Below are positions 35,484 to 47,019 of a DNA stretch of 64,000 nt, one piece after another. A program made the translations under genes and the position numbers. Position 1 is the stretch's first letter. Each line of letters starts with the position of its first letter. Origin of the DNA: Humulus lupulus (lineage: Eukaryota > Streptophyta > Magnoliopsida > Rosales > Cannabaceae); assembly GCF_963169125.1 (NCBI RefSeq), contig NC_084794.1, positions 91,433,018 through 91,497,017 of the forward strand, read 5' to 3'. The notes below the pieces were generated by a model that was not told where the DNA came from, did no database searches, and saw only the letters and a program-made list of their open reading frames with translations.

Positions 35484-36934
35484 CTAATGTTTACCTTTTC
35501 GTAGTGCAATGGGAAGATCATCGCTCGAGTCTAGATCTGATGACGAAGAAGCAGGTGCATGACATGAAACAGGAGGTGGACGCCTGGAGTACACTTTAAT
35601 AGAAGACGAAGGCATGTCAGGAGCTGTAGCTGAGGCAGATTGAGGATGAGGAGAGTTATTGTGTGTTGTGTCTGAGATAGGTGGAGAAATAAAGGACTCA
35701 TTAGAACATGTTTCAGGGTCAAAAGATGAAGTAGAATACACCAGTAATTCATCATTCTCCCCCTGACGAGAAGGAGTTGATGAAGACGAAAAATAGGGTG
35801 TATTTTCCATGAAGGTAACATAAATGGAGACAAGATATTTGTTAATATCAAGACAGTAACACCGGTATCCTTTTTGAAGACGAGAATAACCGAGAAAGAC
35901 ACACTTTAATGATTTAGGATCTAATTTGGTGACATGTGGACGAACATCTCGAACAAAATAAACACTACCAAATATCCTAGGGTCAACAGGAAACAATGAC
36001 TTACCAGGAAAAAGAACTTTATATGGGATCTCACCATTAAGAACAAAAGATGGCATGCGATTAATAAGAAAACATGCAGTGGAAACGGCATCGGCCCAAA
36101 AAGGTTTAGGAACATGCATTTGAAATAAGAGGGCTTGTGCAGTTTCAAGTAGATGTCTGTTTTTACGTTCTGCTACACCATTTTGAGATGCAGTATCAAT
36201 GCAAGAAGTTTCATGAAGCATGCCATTAGAGAGCATATAAGACTAAAAAAGAGCATATGTATATTCCTTGGCATTATCACTTCGCAAAGTATGAACAGAA
36301 ACATTAAATTGATTTTTTTTATCTCAACACAAAATGCACAAAATATTGATAACAACTCAAAATGATTTTTCATTAAATATAAGTAAGTTACACGAGAATA
36401 ATCATCCACAAAAGTAACAAAATACCTGAATCCAGGTTTAGACAAAATAGGAGAAGGACCCCAAACATCATAATGAACTAATTCAAAAGGAACACTAGCA
36501 CGTTTATTGACTCGAGGACTCGAACTATGACGATGATGTTTAGCAAAATGACATGACTCACAATCTAATGAAGACATCTTACTAAATTGGGGACAAAGTT
36601 TCTTGAGCAAAGGAAGGGATGGATGACCTAACCGACAATGAGCCTCAAAAGCGGAAGCGACACTCGAACAATCAATAGAAGTTGGTGGCAGTGGATCAAG
36701 AACATACAGACCGCCGGATTCATGTCCTTTACCAATAATCTTCTTTGTCATAAGATCTTGAAATAAACAATGATTGGGAAAGAATGAGATGCAAAAATTT
36801 AGATTACAAGTGAGTTGGGTAACAGAAAGCAAATTAAATGATGAATTAGGTAAGTGTAAGACTGATGACAAAGCAAGCAGAGGTGTAGGAGTAATGGTTC
36901 CAGATCCAAGAACAGAAGATGATGATCCATCAGC
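35484..36934 (-). pseudogene. Element G GAG-pre-integrase and integrase (copia)
   Basis: In minus: LADGSSSS (just after the solo LTR), LHLPNSSFNLLSV, GKGHESGGLYVLD, then the zinc region HCRLGHPSLPLLKKL...CESCHFAKH. The core has YDVWGPSP (Asp), FVDDYSR, RSDNAKEY (Asp, near 36280) and NGVAERKNRHLLE (Glu, near 36160), so the DDE triad is still readable. FWADAVSTACFLINRMP and FGSVYFVRDVRPHVTKLDPKSLKCVFLGYS follow. A frameshift lies near 36300 (poly-A stretch) and a second near 36240. A Ser/Pro-rich linker to RT is at about 35780-35500. Confidence 0.88.
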
Positions 36935-36939
36935 TAAGG

Positions 36940-39308
36940 TGTAACGCCCTGATTACCCCAGAACAGTTACGGTGAACCGGAAATTTGACTCATTGCCTGA
37001 GTCCTTTGGTTAAAAACGTGTTCTAAGTGTTATTAACAGGTTAAGGTGAAAACCAATAAAAAGGAAAGGATATATTGTATTTGATACGTAAAGCTGTTCA
37101 TGGGCCGACAAGAACATTTACAAGTTATTTACAACTCAAAAAGGTCATTACTGTTCCAAAATTTCAAACCCCGCCGACCTAAGCGGCAAAAATAAGGTAA
37201 ACCCCCTAGTTCCTCTGCGAACTCCTTGGTCGTGGTGGTCAAGCGGCCGCATATGTACACATCACCACCTAAGCTCTCCACTCAAGGTTGGGTGAGCTTT
37301 TCTTTTTCTTTACCTGCACCACATAGCACCCATGAGCCAAAGCCCAACAAGCAAACATAGCATTATATGTAAACATCATCAAATGATTATCATTATAATC
37401 ACACTGAGCTCAAAGCTTTCAAACAGGTGAGTGAAAATCACTTAAGGTCCTGATAAACCATACTGAGTGACTGACAAATAGGTCACTAATTCAAATGGAA
37501 GAGTGGCTACTAGGTAAGCCACTAGCCTTCAACAGGTTCTGGTAAACCACACTGAGTGACTGACAAGCAAGTCACTATTTCAAGTGGAAGAGTGGCTGCT
37601 AGGTAAGCCACTAGCCTTCAAGTGCTTATATTATTCATCGACCTTGAGGTCGGTCCGGCATTAATGCTCTTTGAGTCATTCAATGCAGAAAGTCGATTAG
37701 ATCTAATCTTTGTTGGCTTGCGTGGATCACGCTAAGGCCGTCTTGACTAATGAGTCAGCACAATGTGACCAGTGCCCAGTACCACTGCCGAACCTAACTA
37801 ATAAGTCACAGCTTCACAGTTGATACTAGCACCTTTGCCAAATCTGACTAATGAGTCAGTACCATGCACAAGTGAGCAACATTTTCTAAGTATTCCACAA
37901 TCAATTCATGTCCACATTTATACAACCAACATGCGTCATGAATAACCATGCATGTCACATTTGGGGTGCAGCTTTCTTACCTCTGGTTCGAGCTAGAATG
38001 AATAAAAGAACGACCCCTGAGAACGATCAATCTTTTGGTCCTTTAGCGGTTACCTAGTCATAACCAATCATGGGATTCCATCAATAAAATGAATAACAAA
38101 AGGTTCCCAAACCAAAACCTAGCCTCCAAGACATCAAACACTACTAAACCGGGTAGTAGGATCAACCCCGAGGCCTAAGGCTTGAATCCCCAAGCTAAAA
38201 ACACATTTTTGGCCAAAAAGCCACTAGGGGCCGCGGCCCGCCCCTCAAACAGAGGCGCCCAAACTCAGAATCCTCCAAGGGTCGCGGCCCTCCTTGGCCA
38301 TGCCGCGGCCCAACCTCCAGTTCAGCCATAACCCCTGTTTTTCTTCCCTTACGACTTCTCTTGGAACCAACCCTTCAAACCAAGTTTAAACACCACTCAA
38401 ACCTCCAATACAACCCCTAAACTTGATCTATATCACTCCCTTAGCAAAACCCAAGATAAACCCCAATCAAAACTTCCATCAATTCCAACAATCCACCATA
38501 AAAACACAAGCTGAAAACTAGCACCAAAACAGAGTATACTAGTAAACCAATGGTCGGAATCTTACCTCAAACTCAGGTTGTGATGCTCTTCAATGGTGGA
38601 ACACTCTCCCAAACTCCCAAGGTCTACTTCCCAAGCTTGAATCCTCAACAAGATCACCAAAAATCACAAAGAAAGTGGAAGAAGGAGAAGGTACGGGAAG
38701 CTCAAGAAATTGCTCTATTTCTCTTATCAACTTACAACATAAAGGGGTTTATATCTATCCTAGGGGTAAAAAGACCATTATACCCCTAGGTCATTTAAGG
38801 GTTTCTAAAGGCTCCCAAGGGCATATTTTTCCTTTCCAACCTATCTCGTTAATCATAATTAACGCTCTCCAATTCCCGCTGATCTCAATAATCTCAAACA
38901 CCAATAATTCATATCTCGTTACCCTATAACTCCCGGTAAAGCTCTAATCATTAAAACACTCCGAGACTCACCCCGAGCCTCGAACTCAAACCTGTTATGA
39001 CCAGACCGCTAATTAATCATACCATGATCGTCTCATGCCGAATGGCTCGAACAAACCCACATTATAATGTGGTCTCAAAATACATCACCAACATGCATAC
39101 AAATAAAAAATTTACCCTCAACGGGCCAAATTACCATCACACCCCTGTAATTAGAAATATGGACACACATGCATGCATTTAACATCATATTATAATATAA
39201 TTCTTATATACATGAATTTTATCAATTAATGGCATAATTAAACAAGTATGGCCCTCCCGGCCTACTATTCTCGCCATTAAACCATATCGGAGAATTCGGG
39301 GCATTACA
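36940..39308 (-). mobile_element. Tekay-type solo LTR, 2369 bp, inside element G protease
   Basis: TGTAACGCCC ... GGGGCATTACA with target duplication TAAGG at 36935-36939 and 39309-39313. Same family as the LTR at 9598-11931, in reverse orientation. The insertion is just after the protease active site of element G, and the frame resumes on the other side. It contains a two-copy tandem duplication of about 89 bp (37440-37620) and TGACTAATGAGTCA palindromes (about 37745 and 37845). Confidence 0.95.
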
Positions 39309-39313
39309 TAAGG

Positions 39314-40415
39314 TAACAGTAGAAGTGGAAATATGAGATTGCAAAGTAGAAAAGAGACTGGAATTACCTCTCATGTGATATGTGGCACCAGAATCAATGA
39401 CCCATTTTGAGGATGTGGAAAGAAGGCATGCATTAGATTTACCTAAATCAACAATAGCAGTGATAGAAGGAGATGAAGACTTAAGTGATTCCTGGTACCG
39501 TGAGTACTTGACAAATTCATCAGCAGAAATAACGACTGATTTGTCAAATGCATCACTGGTGCTTACAACATTAGCGAACTCACTTTGCTGATTTTTAAAT
39601 TGCAACTTTCTACACTCAAATTTGGGTTGACCAAGCTTTTTACAATAGTTGCAAAAAATGCCTCCAGAATTCGATGCTCGAATGTCAGACCCTTGTGGAT
39701 ATCCCCCTTTCTGTCCACTTGAGGTAGAAGATCTCCTAGGCGCATTACTATTACTGCGACTTACCAAAGCACTAGTAAGCGGAGCAGATGGAGTAGTTTC
39801 AATGCGGAGAACACGACTAAAGACATCTTGCGAAGATGAGATGTCAGACCCAGAAAGAACTTGTGTTTTTGCATAATCAAATTCAGGGGAGAGCCTCGCT
39901 AGAAAGCTCATGAAAGCCATCTGCTCCCGCTGACGTTGTTGAACCTTCACATCAGGACTAATGGGCAACAATGTATTAAGTTCCTCATAAGTTTTCTTGA
40001 ATGCCATAAAATAGTTTATGAGGGATTGATCTTGTTTTTCTGCACGATAAAATGCTTTGCACACGTCATACATACGGGAGAGATTTCCTTTTCCAGAGTA
40101 CAAAAATCTCAAATAATCCATTAGTTCTTTAACAAATTCACAGTGATTGATCAAACCAATTACCTCATTATCAATAGAATTTCAAATCTAAAGGAATAAG
40201 CGATCATCATCCCTAAGCCATGTCAAATCAGCTTTCTCCTTCGAATCTGATTTTGGAGGATCACTAGTCAAGTGATCATCTTTGTTAATACTCCGTAGAT
40301 AGAGACGAATAGTCTTGCTCTAATCTAAATAGTTTGAACCATTGAGTTTATGGTCGGTAATTTTAGACATTACCGACACCATATCCGTCACAATAGCTGA
40401 CTTATTTTCTGCCAT
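39314..40415 (-). pseudogene. Element G gag and protease start (copia)
   Basis: In minus the start ATG is at 40415 (AENKSAIVTDMVSVMSKI, then LNGSNYLD). In-frame stops occur in the first 80 codons, including one directly after LNGSNYLD, and near 40190. The best open stretch begins at 40154: FVKELMDYLRFLYSGKGN, RLSPEFDYAKTQVL, then a CCHC-like knuckle CNYCKKLGQPKFEC with Gln where the His is expected. The protease motif WVIDSGATYHMRGN with catalytic Asp is at about 39400. The frame then meets the solo LTR at 39308. Confidence 0.88.
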
Positions 40416-40859
40416 ATTCCTAAAACAGCGAAGCAAGAACAAAGAGACAAAGAACAAAGAATCACACCAAAGGATGACAAATAAACCTCAATGATCACAA
40501 AAGAAGAATGCAATGGTAGAAACGGATGCACCACAGGGTCAGAAACACCGAAAAAGTCAACCGGCAGAGAAATAGCCAGAAAAAGGGAACTCACAGGAAC
40601 TCACGCGCTGGCGCGTGGGTGTTGTCACAGAAACTTCAGGAGGCGCATGTGGCTCACGCGCGACGATTCTGGCCACCAAACTCCGGGGTTCTACAGATCG
40701 GCGGCTGGGCAATCCGTTGGTGCCAGCAGTGAGAGTTCACAAGCTCTCTAAATGGGTTTTCTGAAAAATGAACCTTAAGGAAGATGAAGAACAAACCCTA
40801 ATTGCAAATCCCAATTTTGTGATAAACCCTAATCTTTAATTTTTAATTTCGAATTTGAT

Positions 40860-40870
40860 CTCTGATACCA
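40860..40870 (-). other. Primer binding site of element G, initiator Met-tRNA
   Basis: In minus TGGTATCAGAG follows directly on the 5' LTR end, the usual plant copia arrangement. Confidence 0.93.
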
Positions 40871-41020
40871 TGTAAACAATGGTGAAGAGAATAATTGTCT
40901 TGTACATTTCATTGAGAAAATAGCATATATTTATACACAACTTAGGAAAGTTATTCTAGGAAACTAAGAGAATAAAGGAAACTAATTAGCCTAATTTCTA
41001 GCTAATATACATATCTAACA
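40871..41020 (-). repeat. 5' LTR of copia element G
   Basis: 150 bp; TGTAAACAATGG ... CATATCTAACA on plus. Contains TATATTTATACAC, a TATA-like stretch. Pairs with 33710-33854. Confidence 0.92.
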
Positions 41021-41025
41021 CTTTC

Positions 41026-41883
41026 TATCATTCTCTTCAGGGAATAATATTTAAATGTACAACAAAATTGATATACATGTAACTTTTTTGTTGTACAATA
41101 AACACACATCTAAGTCAATATAAAAGTTATTTTATTCTTTTCATATTCGTTTTTCAATCTTGTTTATCATTATTTCATATTTTAATGTTTTGATGCAATT
41201 TTCTTAAAACTTTTGGGACTTGAAAAAATCAGTCACCAACTGCATCAATCATAATACATTTCAATGTTTTTAATTGTGTTCATAAATTTCATATAATTGA
41301 CAAATATGTGAAATATTCACTTCAAGGAATTTCGCTAAAATATCACAATTCTTTAGCAATTATATATCTTAATGAATAATATCACTTTTGTATAATCTCC
41401 AGGATATATGAAAGACCTTATCTCAAGGATCTATAATTATTTTTTTTCAATATGCCATAGACATGGAACTTTACAAATTCTAATGTCATCATTTTTAAAT
41501 AACAATAAAACAAATACTATAGAGAAATCAATATTAAATATGTGAGATAGTAAGAACACATACATATGAATATAATCATATGTATGATAATAAGACATTA
41601 AATCATCTAATACTATCATGATGGTAAAATAACAACTCACATATATATTTTTTATGATCAATATATTTAGTATGGTAATCATATAAACATACATTCACAA
41701 TAAAATATTTTTATCTCAATAAACTATGATGACTAGAGGCTTGATAATTAATTTTTTTATCAACACAAGATGGTGGTTGAAGATTGAATCATCTAGTTCA
41801 TATTCAATGAATGATTATGACTAGAGATTCATGATAAGAATTTGAACCTACAAATAATGATAGTTAGAGAGTCGTGCTAATAA
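41026..41883 (-). other. 5' interior of element F, non-coding
   Basis: AT-rich; no gag coding seen although this is the gag end of F. Contains two hairpins of the CTTC type (41030-41045 and 41315-41330). No standard primer site next to the right LTR. Confidence 0.6.
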
Positions 41884-42148
41884 CGTTTTATAAAACTATT
41901 AAGATTACAGAAATATAAAGTACAAAGAAAATAAATAGACAGAATAACAGAGAGATGTAAATAAATAGTGAAACTCTTGTATTTGTTATTTCAATGGGGG
42001 AAGGAACCATATTTATACAGATAAATAAGCCCTAAGGAAATCGGGTAACTACTCTTAATACAATCAAGAATTAATGCTGATATTTTACTTTGGGTAACCT
42101 AGTGATTCTTCATTATTATAGACATCCATATATATAATATTTATAACA
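41884..42148 (-). repeat. 5' LTR of copia element F
   Basis: About 265 bp, ends ATATTTATAACA and is followed by the GTAAT duplication. The left boundary differs from the other LTR by two extra T and a T-to-C change, so the exact first base is uncertain by 1-2 bp. Confidence 0.88.
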
Positions 42149-42475
42149 GTAATCGATATATTAAATGTAATTGTTTAATATTTGGGAAGTTATCCAATTT
42201 TATAAGTTACCCAAACCTGTTCACTAATCCTCTACAAATAGAGAGGGAATAAATAGGAAAAATGACAGAATTTTTGTATACCGAAACTCTAAAGGAATTG
42301 TCATAAACAACTTCTTGAGAGAAAATAGTAATAATACAGACTCGTGGGCTAGGTGGATTTTAACCATAGAACAACATAAAATCTTTTTTTGTTCTTTAAA
42401 TACGGTTTTATTCAAGCCTAATCACCTCTCAGATTTCTTATTTCTAAGTTGACGAAAAACCGTGTCAACAGGTTG

Positions 42476-42820
42476 AGATTTATATATCATAGTACGAATA
42501 TAAATTGTCTTTTGTTAATCCGCTATCACAATAGGGAGAAGATTAGTAGAAATTGGATTGATGAAATATTATAGTGGATAGAAGATGAAGTTAAATACCT
42601 TAGTTTTACATCCATTGAGTCAAATCTTATTATTTGTTCTTGTTATTTATTAATTTTTTTTTGTTCTTGATATTCTTAAAATCCAAGTTTTATTAGCCAA
42701 ATAGAATTAGGAAATTTATTTTAGGTAGTTAATAATCATTCTCTGTGGGAAGATAGTCTATTTATCTCTATTATTACTTGTTTTCAATAAGTATACTTGC
42801 GTAGTCATAAAATTTCACAA
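42476..42820. other. AT-rich spacer, nothing recognised
   Basis: Between the end of element D's LTR and a decayed gypsy remnant. No coding region or repeat boundary seen. Confidence 0.45.
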
Positions 42821-42824
42821 CAGG

Positions 42825-43020
42825 TCCTTACACTTTGGTGGCAACTTCGCTGGAGAACAATAGAAACGTTCTCCCACACACACTTACCTTCTCATCACCC
42901 CTCAATTTTAATTTATCTGTGCACAACTGCTTAAGGAACTTAGCGAAGCACTTGCTTGACTGCATCAATGAGTGGAATATTAACATCTACTTTGTGAAGA
43001 GTTTCAAGGATCTGTAGAAT
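42825..43020 (-). pseudogene. Remnant of a Ty3/gypsy gag-protease junction
   Basis: In minus, frames give RFLETLHKVDVNIPLIDAVKQV, then a degraded AKFL..LC segment, then GENVSIVLQR and, after a frameshift, LPPKCKDL. This matches the segment before the protease in plant Athila/Tat-like polyproteins (general form IPL.DA..Q.P.Y.KFLK, VLQ..LPPK..DPG). Only about 65 codons remain, with several stops. It is too short to assign to a lineage or to any element in the window. Confidence 0.6.
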
Positions 43021-43039
43021 CTTGGAATTAAAATATAGA

Positions 43040-43816
43040 TGCATGCTCCCTATTATTTTTCCAAAAAAATAATAGAAACATAGAATAGCATGGCATATAT
43101 ATGAACATTAGATTCGTAAATTAAAACAAACACAAAGATGTAGAAACTTACAAATACGCAGTGGAACAATGACTCCTTCCTTTAGATTCTCTAACCTTTG
43201 ATTCCTGGTGGTAGAAAGGTATTGCCAAGAATCTAAACCACTTAGACTATGCCAAAGTCTTCCAAGCCTATCTCTAAATCAAGTCTAACAAAGAGTTGTC
43301 AAGTTCTAAATGCATGAGATAGAATTAGAGGGGGAGGAACAATAGAATGAGCGGGCAAGAAAGGATTAAACTGCCTAGGTTTTCACTTACCCAATGAATC
43401 AACTGAGACTCACTTTTGAAAACCCTAGACATCATTGTCCCTATATAGGAAACTTAATGGACTTTATTTAAATTTAAATAAAAATAAAAAATCAAAGCCT
43501 TGGGCTCCCACAAATGGACTTGGACCCAATCTCTTTGTTTTGAATTTAAATCCTAATTGGGCCTAAATTCAAAATATTTTTATTTATTTATCTTTCATTT
43601 AATTAATTAATTAAATCCTTATTAAAATTAATTAATTATAATTTGAAACTTGATTTAATATTATTTATTTATATTGACACCAATTTATCAATATTAATAA
43701 ATTTGCCCAAAAATTCTCTTTTATTCCCAAAATCTTATTACATGTAAATATCACTAAATTGACCTAGTAAATTTGATATTTCTAATTGATGATTAAATCA
43801 ATGGTTTGAGACTATT
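43040..43816 (-). repeat. Probable copia LTR remnant
   Basis: AT-rich sequence with a CGCAGTGGAAC motif (about 43157), resembling the CAGCGGAAC motif near the inner end of the copia LTR at 7949. The long AT-rich body is cut by element C's LTR at 43817. Neither end is defined, so this is tentative. Confidence 0.4.
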
Positions 43817-44589
43817 TGTTGTATCCCGAAAATACGAGCTGAATTACTCAACATGAGGTACAATTGGCAAACAAACGCATGAAGAAAATATACATATAAA
43901 GTATTTTCTTCTAACTCTGGAGTGAGTAGCTCGAGCTTATTTGACAGTCTGTGACAACCCGCGTTTGTAGATCACCTCTTACGCCAACAACTTAGTTTGA
44001 GGAACATATCAATCAGGTCACTCTCGTGAAACTCCGGACATGATCCTCTTCAATTCTCATTAGTCTTACAACATCTAGCTCGAGGAGAGTGTTCAACTCG
44101 TGGAAGCCTGACTATGACGCACAGTGAAGGATCCCAAAAGACTTGGAGATCCCTTAAACGCCTAATAAATTCCCATACTTTATTATGTATTAATCATTCG
44201 ATATAACGAATATGAAATTATTAGGCAGTTATGTATTTATGTAAATGGGAAGTTACCTGAACTTGTTAGTTACCATATTAATGAACGATTACCCAATATT
44301 GTCCACCATTTTTTCCTATAAATATAGAGGGGATGGACCGTAAAAAGGACAGATATTCTGTATGCCAAAACTCTGCTGAAATTCTCATAAAAAATTTCAT
44401 CAAGAGTCCAAAACAAATCAATAAGAGTGACTTGTGGATAAGGTGGATTTTTACTACTGAACCACGTAAAATTGTGTGAGTGCTTCGTGTTCTTGTTTTT
44501 TGTTATTTCTTATACACATGGTTTATGAAAATCTTAATTTCTCAATCTCAGATTTCTAAATCCCATGTTGATGAAAAACCATGTCAACA
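43817..44589 (+). repeat. 5' LTR of Tat element C
   Basis: 773 bp, TGTTGTATCCCG ... CATGTCAACA. The preceding CTATT (43812-43816) would be one target duplication copy. Contains CCTATAAATATAGAGGGGATGG (TATA box at about 44314), the likely promoter, and GTGGATAAGGTGGATTTTTAC shared with the LTRs of A and D. Confidence 0.88.
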
Positions 44590-44591
44590 GA

Positions 44592-44610
44592 TTGGTGCTT
44601 TCATTGAGAG
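44592..44610 (+). other. Probable primer-site region of Tat element C
   Basis: TTGGTGCTTTCATTGAGAG lies two bases after the LTR end and is conserved in element A. The tRNA is not assigned. Confidence 0.55.
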
Positions 44611-44629
44611 CAGATGAAGCTTGAAATCT

Positions 44630-44757
44630 TACACACGTTTCAACACAACAATCATCAAGGCGGTCACCCATTCTATGTGTGACAACGAAACAAAGCAACC
44701 TGATAATCAGGGAGGTCATCGTACAGCCATCCTCACAGGAGAAGGTATATCCGCACA
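44630..44757 (+). pseudogene. Element C gag, N-terminal piece
   Basis: The reading frame VTHSMCDNETKQPDNQGGH corresponds to VTHSMHDNEKEQPGGQEAH in element A gag (about 15310-15250). The sequence is cut after GGAGAAGGTATATCCGCACA by the target duplication of element H at 44758 and resumes at 55174. Confidence 0.72.
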
Positions 44758-44762
44758 ACGTC

Positions 44763-46997
44763 TATAATGCCCTACTACCCTAGAGTCGTTACCGTGTGAT
44801 TTTAAAATGTGCCATAAACTAGCTAATCGAGGTTTTAGACTGAAAAGTGTGATTAAATCAGAATAGACTCATTTAATGAAAATTAAGTATAAAAGGTTTG
44901 GACATCCATTAAAGTTATAATAGTGATACATTGAGATCCCAATATATTATTTCAAAATATATTTACAATTTAAATGTTAGAGTACAGTTGACCTAAGCGA
45001 CAAAACCAAATGTTTATAACATGTCCCTCAAAACAACCCCAGCTGTGGCGGGCAGGTAGGCCAAACATGTACGCGTCGCTCCATACCCTCCAACACATGC
45101 TTGGTCGACCTTTCCTTTGCCCTAACCTACACCATAGAGCACCCGTGAGCCAAGGCCCAGCAAGAAAACTCACGTACATAGCATATAACAACTCGTTCCA
45201 ATAAATTCATAACTTTAAACAGATAACAGACTATTCACATAACAACCTATACCGACCCAAGTGCATTACCAGGCACTGAGTTCACAGTCTTCACCGAGAG
45301 GATGAGTTCAACACCCTAGATGACCATGCCATGGCAGCCTGCATTCAACATGCTTGTTTCCATTCCCGAACTTTGCCCATTCCGGCCTTTGTCGATCCCG
45401 GCCTTCACCAATCAGTCATAATTACACTTCATAGCATAACAATCACACATTGGATTAAACACAGATAATCGGGCCATGCCCTACTCTACGGGCACAAAAA
45501 AATTTCTTACTTGTGTCCCAAGCTGACTGACTAGTGTGATCCCGAGCACGATCCCCTAAACCCGAGCCTTGGCAGTAAAACCTAGTCACAACACATTAAT
45601 AATGAACATCCATCAAGGCCTTAACCAATTAAAAACTTTGAAATAATATTCTAGCCTCCAGGACCTCGGATTCTACTAAACGAGGTAGTAGAATCCTTCC
45701 AGAGCCCTTAGATTGAGTTCCCGAGCTTAAAACCCTAATGTGGCCAAAAACCTTTATTTGCACTACGGCGCCCTTAATTAGAGCCGCGACGCCCCCACAT
45801 TTAGAGTTGCGACCCTCTGCAAGTTAGAGAGCCCAACTCTCAAGTTCTCTGGACACGCGCCCCAGTGCTGTGGTGATTAAGTGAATCCTCTAAGGTCTCT
45901 GAGTTCATGTGGGTCGCGACGCTCAAGAACAGGGCTACGGCACGACCCCGCGAACCCATAATTTCCAGCATTTTTACATTTCTAAACCCCTTGTAAATCG
46001 ATCCAAACATGTTATAATGCCATAATTGAGTCCCAAAATACTTCCACTACTCCTATAGTAGTACATAAACCCAAAAACTTTACTAAAAATCTCACCACAA
46101 CCTAACTTAATCTCTTGAGTTCAAAACACTAAAAACAACAACATCAAAACATAATGAAATCAAGGTTAGAGCTTACCCCAGCTACGAATTTTGTCCTTGA
46201 ACTGCCTCAGACGTCCTCCTAGCTTGATTTCCCCAAGTCCCCAGCCTCAAATCTTCAATTTCTGAGAAAATTCCTTCAAAGTTCCCAAAATTCCTTCAAG
46301 CACCAAGAGATAGAGAGAGCGAGAGAGAGAGTGAACGTGGGAGAGAGAGAGAGATCAGCTGAGAGTGTTCTGTTTCTTTCCCAATTTTCTGATGTGATAA
46401 GTCCAACCAAGTCTACCCATTAGCCTAAAATGACCAAATTACCCCTAAGATCAATCCTAGCCCTTTAATACCACCAAGGGTAAATCCTTCATTTGCCACA
46501 TCCCGCTAATTCCTCGAGTATTCCTATAGGTCCCCAACTAATCCCGGCATACCCAAATAACCACTAAATGACTACCCATTAATCGGTAACCCCGAACACG
46601 CGCTACATTCCCAAAATACCCCTAGGCTCACCCCGAGTCAAGTATTCGACCCCGTTGTGACTATTCCGCTATTTCGCTCCCTAGAACCGTCTCTGATCAC
46701 ACATCACAAATATATCTCCACATTACTGTGGTCTCAGTCATAACACACACATAATTTACATTTATTCCCTCAATGGGCCAAAATTACAAATACACCCTAA
46801 TTACCAGGAACGGGCCCACATGCATATTTTATTCACCTAAACTTGCATATCTAGTCATATAATAATATAATTCGAGTAATCATGTATTGATACACATATA
46901 TCACAATTAACCATGTAATAACACGATTAAAAAAAGCATTCTCTCTCGGCACGCTAATCAATGCACTAAGCCTTATTAGCAGACTTAGGGTGTTACA
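44763..46997 (-). repeat. 3' LTR of element H
   Basis: 2235 bp; on plus TATAATGCCC ... TAGGGTGTTACA. Has a GAGAGA microsatellite near 46312-46356 also present in the other LTR (54486-54520). The open frames inside (for example 44970-45191) are not genes. Confidence 0.94.
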
Positions 46998-47011
46998 ACT
47001 ATCCCCTCCTT
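46998..47011 (-). other. Polypurine tract of element H
   Basis: In minus GTAAGGAGGGGATAGT directly precedes the 3' LTR; such a tract primes plus-strand DNA synthesis. Confidence 0.88.
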
Positions 47012-47019
47012 ACAAAAAT

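Larger units (their letters stand above)
33710..41020 (-). mobile_element. Element G: copia retrotransposon with 145-150 bp LTRs, inserted in F and split by a solo LTR
   Basis: LTRs 33710-33854 and 40871-41020, TG...CA ends, target duplication CTTTC at 33705-33709 and 41021-41025. In minus: primer site, gag and protease (40415-39309), solo LTR of another family (39308-36940), integrase, RT and RNase H (36934-33907), then a polypurine tract (GAGGGGGAG, 33863-33855). The order integrase before RT identifies Ty1/copia. The lineage may be Ivana/Oryco-like, from words such as YLKGAPGRGIVY and from the short LTRs; this is a weak inference. Stops and frameshifts throughout. Confidence 0.92.
28370..42148 (-). 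mobile_element. Element F: copia element with 263-bp LTRs, mostly non-coding, host to two further insertions
   Basis: LTRs at 28370-28632 and 41884-42148, with target duplication GTAAT on both sides (28365-28369 and 42149-42153). After removal of element G and of the Mutator-like element the interior is only about 4.6 kb. Coding sequence is limited to a decayed pol end (about 28740-29110) beside the 3' LTR, so this is a non-autonomous derivative. LTR divergence by eye is about 6-7 percent. No clear primer site next to the right LTR. A purine-rich tract (CCAAGGCGGAG in minus) precedes the 3' LTR. Confidence 0.85.
23041..42470 (+). mobile_element. Element D: 3' end of a Tat-type Ty3/gypsy (antisense ORF and 3' LTR), heavily interrupted
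   Basis: Remaining parts: an accessory ORF on the minus strand (23060-24960), its upstream region (to 26057), a polypurine tract (GGCTTGGGGGGAAAA, 26057-26071) and a 3' LTR in three pieces (26072-26325, 28279-28369 and 42154-42470). Because the accessory ORF is antisense to gag-pol, the element is on plus and the LTR is its 3' LTR. The three LTR pieces add up to about 660 bp, matching the 682-bp LTR of element A. Gag and pol are gone; the left side ends against element E at about 23040. Confidence 0.85.
26072..42470 (+). repeat. 3' LTR of Tat element D, split in three
   Basis: Pieces 26072-26325, 28279-28369 and 42154-42470. The first starts TGTTATACCTAAAAAATAGG; the second contains AATCCCTAAAGACTTGAGAT, matching the C-element LTR around 44130; the third has GACTCGTGGGCTAGGTGGATTTT and ends CGTGTCAACA. 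Removing the copia solo LTR and element F with one copy of each target duplication restores a single LTR. Confidence 0.85.

Noticed and set aside
39222..40154. Copia gag-protease frame ending at 39222
   Set aside because: The last 28 or so codons are solo-LTR sequence; the true host sequence ends at the TAAGG duplication (39309-39313).
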